Assembly (NCBI GenBank): GCA_024364805.1 | Contig: CM044515.1 | Location: 73,445,167-73,466,168 of the forward strand | Source: Euprymna scolopes | Lineage: Eukaryota; Mollusca; Cephalopoda; Sepiida; Sepiolidae | Length of the DNA stretch: 21,002 nt | Direction: 5' to 3' | Shown: piece by piece, positions 16,279 to 21,002 of the stretch | Layout: every line of letters begins with the position of its first letter | How positions within the stretch are numbered: the first letter of the stretch is position 1 | Notes under the pieces: generated by a model | What the model was told of the DNA's origin: nothing | What the model saw: the letters and a program-made list of their open reading frames with translations, nothing else | Database searches by the model: none | Translations under genes and position numbers: made by a program

Positions 16279-17692
16279 TGAAACCGTGACTTCTGGAAAA
16301 TCTACAACAGTGTAGTAAATCATGGGCAATCAACAATTCCCCCACTATCCAACAATCATAAGGTTGTTTGTTCAGCAACGGAGAAGGCTAACATGCTTGC
16401 CAGTCGGTTTGCCTTCAACTCCACACTGGACCCTGCTAACCACCCCCTCCTTGACCTTCCTTTGCGGACAGACGCCACACTAAGCCGATCTGAAAATCAC
16501 CCTTTCTCAGTAGTAAAAAATCACCCTTTCTGTAGTACCAGTTTTCAAGAATTCTGACGAAAGAACTGACCCAGTAAATTATCACCCCATTAGCCTCCTC
16601 CCACTTTTCGCCAAAATATTTGAGTCCATAATTAACCAAGCTCTAGTCCATCACCTTACAGATGCTAAACGTCTTACCGATCAAAAATATGGATTTAGCC
16701 AAACCCGTTCCACATCCTAACTGTGATCTCAGAGCGCATATACTATTCACTGGACAAAGCAGAGAGGGTAGAGCGGTAGCTCTAGATATATGTAAGGCTT
16801 TTGACAGGGTATAGCATGAATGTCTTCTCAGGAAAATCAGATCATACGGTATCACTGGAAGAATACTTAACTTAATTAAATCCTTCTTAGATAAGAGAAA
16901 AATCCAGATTGTCCTCCATGGCCCTACATCTAAACAATATGATATAAATGCTGGAGTGTCTGAGGGGTCTATCCTTGGACCTCTATTATTCCTAATATTC
17001 ATAAATGACCTCCTTGACAAAATTGTCTGTAAGATGGAAATATATACTGATGACACCACGCTCTATAACAGACACGACAGGAAAACAAATGAACACATAT
17101 CTAAAGAAATGGCAAAAACACTAGAGGATGACCTCCAATCTGTAGTGGAATAGGGACAAAAATGGATGGTCCCATTCAATGCTGCCAAAACTAAACTTTT
17201 TTCCTTCAATCATTGCAAGAAACCTTCTCTACCACCGATGGCAATGGCCAAAGACTCTTTATCTGAAAGTACACCTTTTAAACTCCTCGGCCTAACGTTC
17301 ACAGGAAACATGAGTAGAAAAAATTACATTGAGAGCATTGCCAGGACCGCTGCGAAAAAGGTAGGTTCTCTCTATTGTGCTAGAAAGCTACTAACGCCCG
17401 AAAGTATCCTGTACGTCTATGAGGCCACCATTCGCCCATGTATGGAGTATTGTTGTCATATTTGGGCTGATGCATCTGCTACTAGTCTCTCACTCCTAGA
17501 TAAGGTTCAAAAGAGAGTCGCCAATCTGCAGGTCCTGAACTGTCATTTAAGCTTCAGTCTCTGTCCCATCGACGAAATGTGACACCCCTCTGCCTGTTCT
17601 ACAAGTATTTTAACAGTAAATGCCCCGACGAACTGCAAGCACTTGTATCCCCTCGACGTAAATACCCCCGACAAATACGACACGCAGCAAAA
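16278..17692 (+). pseudogene. LINE-A ORF2, reverse transcriptase part, copy 5
   Basis: The longest copy of the family. In order it shows [18 protein letters not shown] and [17 protein letters not shown] upstream of the polymerase, then (after an internal loss near 16530) DPVNYHPISLLPLFAKIFES, the first catalytic Asp in AVALDICKAFDRV (codon at 16785-16787), EGSILGPLLFLIFINDLLD, and the catalytic box as YTDD (17043-17054; usually YADD). The thumb and C-terminal part reads KLLGLTFTGNMSRKNYIES, then IRPCMEYCCHIWADAS. It is dead: besides frame changes, two family Trp codons have become TAG (16812-16814 and 17151-17153), both G-to-A. It breaks off near 17692 at a GAAACCGAAAC repeat, before the 3' tail seen in the other copies. 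Clade: CR1/L2/Jockey-like. Confidence 0.88.
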
Positions 17693-17815
17693 TCGAAACC
17701 GAAACCAAAACTTATAAAAAATTATTGGTAAAAGTATTTATAAAAAAATACATAACTTAAGTGCAATCATCTATAATTGAAACCGAAACCAAAACCTATG
17801 AAGAATTCTCGGTAT
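17690..17815 (+). repeat. GAAACCGAAAC repeat, copies 2 and 3
   Basis: TCGAAACCGAAACCAAAAC (17693-17711) and TTGAAACCGAAACCAAAACC (17777-17796) are followed by similar AT-rich words (TTGGTAAAAGTATTTAT; CGGTATAATTATTTAT), a direct repeat of about 84 bp period related to copy 1 at 15405. Confidence 0.65.
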
Positions 17816-18145
17816 AATTATTTATTACAAAAAAATGGAAGTCCATAACAATTTGACGGATTGATAGTTACGATTTATTTCAATGAGTTAAGGGCAAAAT
17901 AGATTAACTGATTTATTCACTGATTGATTTAATAATTAAGTGATTAATTTTGTGCTACGAAACAGATGCTCTCAAGAGTCGTAAATGTCAACTTAATCAA
18001 AGGAATAAATTGTAAGATGGTCAACATCATGAATTTTGGAATATAGAATTTGTCATTCATTTACTATATTGCTCTGCAATTACATTGAGCTTCTTAAATA
18101 AGAATTGATATATATTACAGGGAAATAAAGTATATTTCCACAGAA

Positions 18146-18148
<3 letters not shown>
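17816..18148. other. AT-rich interval with no recognised feature
   Basis: No gene, SINE or LINE was recognised. GATTTATT/TGATTGATT words at 17908-17945 give it low complexity. Confidence 0.35.

Positions 18149-18238
<90 letters not shown>
18149..18238. repeat. (CA)n(TA)n microsatellite
   Basis: About 39 CA steps (18149-18226) then six TA steps. It abuts the 5' end of LINE-A copy 6. Confidence 0.95.
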
Positions 18239-18245
18239 AGAACCA

Positions 18246-18790
18246 GATATGTCCCAGGATGGAGTACTGTTGCCACATTTGGGCAGAAGCTGCTAGAAAG
18301 GATTTATACTGCCTTGATAGAGTTCAAAATAGATTCGTAGCCTCGTAGGGATGTCCTTTTCTCTTCCTTGCAACCTCTTTTTCACAGAAGAGATGTTGAG
18401 AGTTTGTCTCTGCTTTATCGTTATTTTCATGGCATGTACTCCAATCTATGGTTCCCCCTCGCCAAACCTTCACAAGAAACACCTGTCTAGCAGAAAACAC
18501 TATGACTAATTTCCCTCTCTCTATATCTGTGGCTAAACCTAATCGTAGATTCCATGAGCAAAGCTTCTTTCTTAGAACTGCACGCCTATGGAATTGTCTT
18601 CCGTTTTCCTGCTTTCCTGCTGACTGCAATATGGTTGCCTTCAAGTCTAACGTAAACAAGTTTTTGATGATCCGTTCCATATAAGTAAACAAATTTACCG
18701 AATTTCCATTATTAACGATTACTATATTGTCCAATTTCTATTATTGGACACTCTTTAACCCTTATCCTTGAGTAGCTGGCTTCTTGGCCT
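18246..18790 (+). mobile_element. LINE-A 3' fragment, copy 6
   Basis: It starts within the RPxMEYCCHIWAEA segment of ORF2 (18255 onward) and reads WAEAARKDLYCLDRVQNRFV before the frame breaks. Later SLLYRYFHGMYSN-type and FFLRTARLWN segments and KSNVNKFLM (18648-18670) are readable in other frames. The 3' UTR ends near 18790 with CCTTATCCTTGAGTAGC and a worn GGCCTTTACATGTGAG. A long minus-strand frame over it (18734-18324) is a shadow. AT microsatellite follows directly. Confidence 0.85.
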
Positions 18791-18805
18791 TTACATGTGA
18801 GGGGG

Positions 18806-18807
<2 letters not shown>

Positions 18808-18860
<53 letters not shown>

Positions 18861-18861
18861 G
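18808..18861. repeat. (AT)n microsatellite
   Basis: About 54 bp of alternating AT with one ACAT interruption, at the 3' end of LINE-A copy 6. Confidence 0.95.
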
Positions 18862-19313
18862 ATTCTGTTTCATTTGTTCCCATTTGTTTGGCTTATTATT
18901 CTTTAAATAATTCGAAGAAATTTCCCAAAGTGACTTTACTGTCAAAAACATATAATTTTCCATTCTCTCTAGAAATTTCTACAAAGCGTTTGTCACCTTT
19001 AGCGACGGTGATTGTGTTGGTCCTAACGATAAGAACATCAACTAAAGTAATAAAATTGATTGAAATTGCAACGTGATAAGGAAAGGTCTTATTTAATCTC
19101 CGTTGATTGTATCTTCTGGTTCGAGATTGATCAGATTAAAAAAGAAAATTGCAATACGTGAACGGCGATCAAAATACATTCGTAATGATATTACCAAAAA
19201 CAAGATTGTGAACCCATTAAAAAAATCTGACGACTGTATACAATTGCTGATGGCAATAAAAATAATAATTCATCATTTTTATGAAAATGAAAGAAAGTAC
19301 AAGAGTCAGTGGA
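18862..19313. other. Unassigned interval
   Basis: No gene was recognised. The plus-strand frame at 19103-19450 is Lys/Ile-rich and then runs into the (CTAT)n tract as SIYLSIYL, so it is not credible. Confidence 0.3.
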
Positions 19314-19314
19314 A

Positions 19315-19366
<52 letters not shown>

Positions 19367-19384
19367 CTCTCTCTATATATATAC
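19314..19384 (+). repeat. (CTAT)n, (CT)n, (AT)n microsatellite
   Basis: About twelve CTAT units, then CTTTCTCTCTCT, then a short AT run. Confidence 0.95.
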
Positions 19385-19485
19385 AAACTCAGCGGATTAA
19401 AGAGCACCTTGCTTTGGAGTATTCTGCCGAATAATAAAATTTTTTTGTAAATTTCTACTTTACAGCTTTGTTCTTATATATTACA

Positions 19486-19868
19486 CAGGAATCATCACTT
19501 ATCAAGGCCCGAAGGCCATTCGAGGATAAGGGTCACTTGGTATACATTAGTCAATGGGATTATAGCGTAGTAAACATAAGTGGTGGAATTTTTGTAAGTT
19601 GGATTACGTAGGGGACGGTTTATCAAGAACTTGTTTACGTTGGACTTGAAGACAATCAGATTGTAGTCATCTGGAAAGCAGGCAATCGGAACAGAGTTCC
19701 ACAGACGTGCAGTTCTAAGAAAGAAGCTCCGCTCATAGAATCTACATTTAGGTTTAAGCACGGATAAAGAGTGTGGGAATCTATTGGTAGTGGTTCTGGC
19801 TAGACGAGGTTTTTTTTCGTTAAAGTTTGGCGGAGGGAGGCATAGATTGAAACTCAGACGAGCACCTA

Positions 19869-19874
<6 letters not shown>
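19486..19874 (-). mobile_element. LINE-A 3' fragment, copy 7
   Basis: On the minus strand it reads KPRLARTTTNRFPHSLSVL, FFLRTARLWNSVPIACFP and FKSNVNKFLINRPLR in one open frame, better preserved in coding terms than copies 1, 2, 4 and 6. The 3' UTR words are TCACTTATCAAGGCCCGAAG and GAGGATAAGGGTCAC on the plus strand. Its 5' end (near 19874) falls at the same ATGGCAGGTRCTC point as copies 1 and 3 and passes straight into an (AT)n(GT)n tract. Confidence 0.85.

Positions 19875-19946
<72 letters not shown>
19871..19946. repeat. (AT)n(GT)n microsatellite
   Basis: About 22 AT steps and about 15 GT steps at the 5' junction of LINE-A copy 7. Confidence 0.95.
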
Positions 19947-20197
19947 CAAAAAGCACGGAATTTTTTGTCTGATTTTTTTCTTTTTTACCTTTTCGGATCT
20001 TCGCATTTTCCTTTTTATATTTTAATCAAAGTTGTATAAATTAGATCCATAAGTTTGCTTTTGCATAGCAAGCGCTTTTGACTGGAACATTTCCGCTATC
20101 CTCAGGCAGATTACGTCATTTAGGTTCTTAAAATTTCCTCTACCCTCTACCAGGTGGTTAACCGTAACGGGATAGGAATGCCGACTCTCTTAATTGC
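19947..20197. other. Interval before the foldback SINE
   Basis: No gene. On the minus strand CTGCCTGAGGATAGCGG (20108-20092) resembles the CTGAGGAT end of the inverted-repeat arms nearby and may be a further worn piece of that element. Confidence 0.3.
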
Positions 20198-20481
20198 ATC
20201 CTCAGTACTTACCGCCTTCCATAGTTGTTGTCGTCTCACCACTCAATAATAAAATAATATACCATTTGGAAGGACTCGACGATGGAAGACCAAATAAGAA
20301 GACAAAAAAATCCAACCTTGATCACCATTCGGAGTCTGTGGCGCAGTGGATAGAGGCATTGAATCTCTACGATTCCAGATGAAAATAGCGGTTTCAATCC
20401 TACCCAAAGCCGGCTAGATGATTAGTTGGCCAAAACGTGGTGAGACGACAACAACTATGGAAGGCAGTAATTACTGAGGAT
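20198..20481. repeat. 45-bp inverted repeat arms around a SINE head
   Basis: The left arm 20198-20242 and right arm 20437-20481 are reverse complements at 43 of 45 positions, spaced 194 bp apart. The core is GTGGTGAGACGACAACAACT (20437-20456) and its complement. The spacer includes a tRNA-like SINE head. The near identity of the arms implies a recent inversion-duplication or an element with true terminal inverted repeats. Confidence 0.85.
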
Positions 20482-20570
20482 ATACCGTCGCGTTAAATCA
20501 CCTGACAAAGGCCAGTGGAATAAGTTGAAACGTTGTGAAACAACAACTATGAAAATGAGGATAATAGTTT
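20331..20570 (+). mobile_element. tRNA-Arg-like SINE
   Basis: GAGTCTGTGGCGCAGTGGAT (20332-20351) has a consensus A box (TGGCGCAGTGG) and resembles the start of tRNA-Arg. GAATC/GATTC (20361-20375) forms an anticodon-like stem. The B box GCGGTTTCAATCC is at 20388-20400. The body continues through CCTGACAAAGGCCAGTGGAA and GTTGAAACGTTGTGAAAC to a tetranucleotide tail. Confidence 0.7.
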
Positions 20571-21002
20571 GTAAATAAATAATAAGTAAATAAATAAATA
20601 ATAAGTAAATAAATAAATAATAATTAAATAAATAAGTAAACAAATAAATAAATAAGTAAATAAACAAATAAGTAAATAAATAAGTAAATAAATAAATGAA
20701 TAATAAGTAAATAAACAAATAAGTAAACAAATAAATAAATAAGTAAATAAATTATGAGTAAATAAATACATACATAAGTAAATAAATAATAAGTAAATAA
20801 ATAAATAATAAGTAAATAAATAAATAAATAAGTAAATAAATAAACAAATAAATAAGTAAACAAATAAATAAATAAATAAACAAATAAATAAGTAAATACA
20901 TAAATAATAAGAAAGTAAATAAATAAATAAGTAAATAAATAAGTAAATAAATAATAAGTAAAAAATAAATAAGTAAATAAATAAATAAATAAACAGTAAA
21001 TA
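20571..21002. repeat. (TAAA)n/(TAAG)n/(CAAA)n tract running off the window
   Basis: More than 430 bp of TAAA, TAAG, CAAA and TAA steps, starting at the SINE's 3' end and still continuing at the last base. Minus-strand frames rich in YLFTYLF are translations of it. Confidence 0.95.

Noticed and set aside
15811-16378. 172- and 154-codon minus-strand frames rich in Ile and Tyr
   Set aside because: They are translations of the (AT)n microsatellite.
18324-18734. 136-codon minus-strand frame
   Set aside because: It is the antisense shadow of LINE-A copy 6.
20331-20410. Functional tRNA-Arg gene
   Set aside because: The 3' half does not pair to a full acceptor stem, the T arm is imperfect and a SINE body and tail follow, so it is a SINE head.
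1-21002. CRISPR array, prokaryotic operon or rRNA
   Set aside because: No spacer-repeat architecture, no operon-like coding density and no rRNA words were seen; the content is that of eukaryotic repeat DNA.

Overview
The window looks like repeat-dense, non-coding DNA from a metazoan nuclear genome. It is AT-rich and full of simple-sequence tracts: (AT)n, (CA)n, (CTAT)n, (GAA)n, a (TAAA/TAAG)n tract and a 31-bp minisatellite. It also holds tRNA-derived SINEs, two families of non-LTR retrotransposons, Tc1/mariner relics, a hAT MITE and a Helitron-like end. I recognise no host protein-coding gene, rRNA gene or functional tRNA gene. This mix would suit a marine invertebrate, perhaps a mollusc such as a cephalopod, but that is an impression and not a demonstrated assignment.

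Layout. Positions 1-600 hold a short tandem repeat and two relics resembling the 5' part of U2 snRNA. Positions 945-1010 carry an octamer, a CRE and a TATA box in a promoter-like order. From 1013 to 4880 runs a nest of LINE-A 3' ends and two tRNA-related SINE families (called SINE-A and SINE-B here), including a LINE-A copy inserted into a SINE-B and a head-to-head pair of SINE-B copies. Positions 5019-5391 hold a pair of direct repeats. Positions 5650-6340 hold a decayed mariner transposase on the minus strand, split by telomere-like repeats between two copies of one exon segment. Positions 6496-6633 are hairpin-rich. Positions 7645-8310 are the minisatellite.

Positions 9008-9470 are a hAT MITE with intact 8-bp target duplications. 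Positions 9480-10340 hold more SINE-B pieces. Positions 10786-11880 hold the C-terminus and 3' UTRs of a second LINE family (LINE-B), split by a Helitron-like element. Positions 11930-12260 hold further SINE pieces. Positions 13062-13485 have paired hairpins, a TATA box and a polyA signal, but no convincing gene. Positions 14382-14412 have NRF1- and YY1-type sites.

Positions 14722-15265 hold a LINE-A tail and the 3' end of another mariner. Positions 15450-16275 are AT microsatellite with a perfect 16-bp hairpin. Positions 16278-17692 are the longest LINE-A copy, with much of the reverse transcriptase still readable. The remainder to 21002 holds two more LINE-A tails, several microsatellites and a foldback tRNA-Arg-like SINE ending in a tetranucleotide tract of more than 400 bp.

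The elements do not work together as a pathway. The main interest is how they were assembled: one LINE family appears seven times in 21 kb, three of its copies start at nearly the same internal point, and SINEs repeatedly occur as inverted or joined composites.
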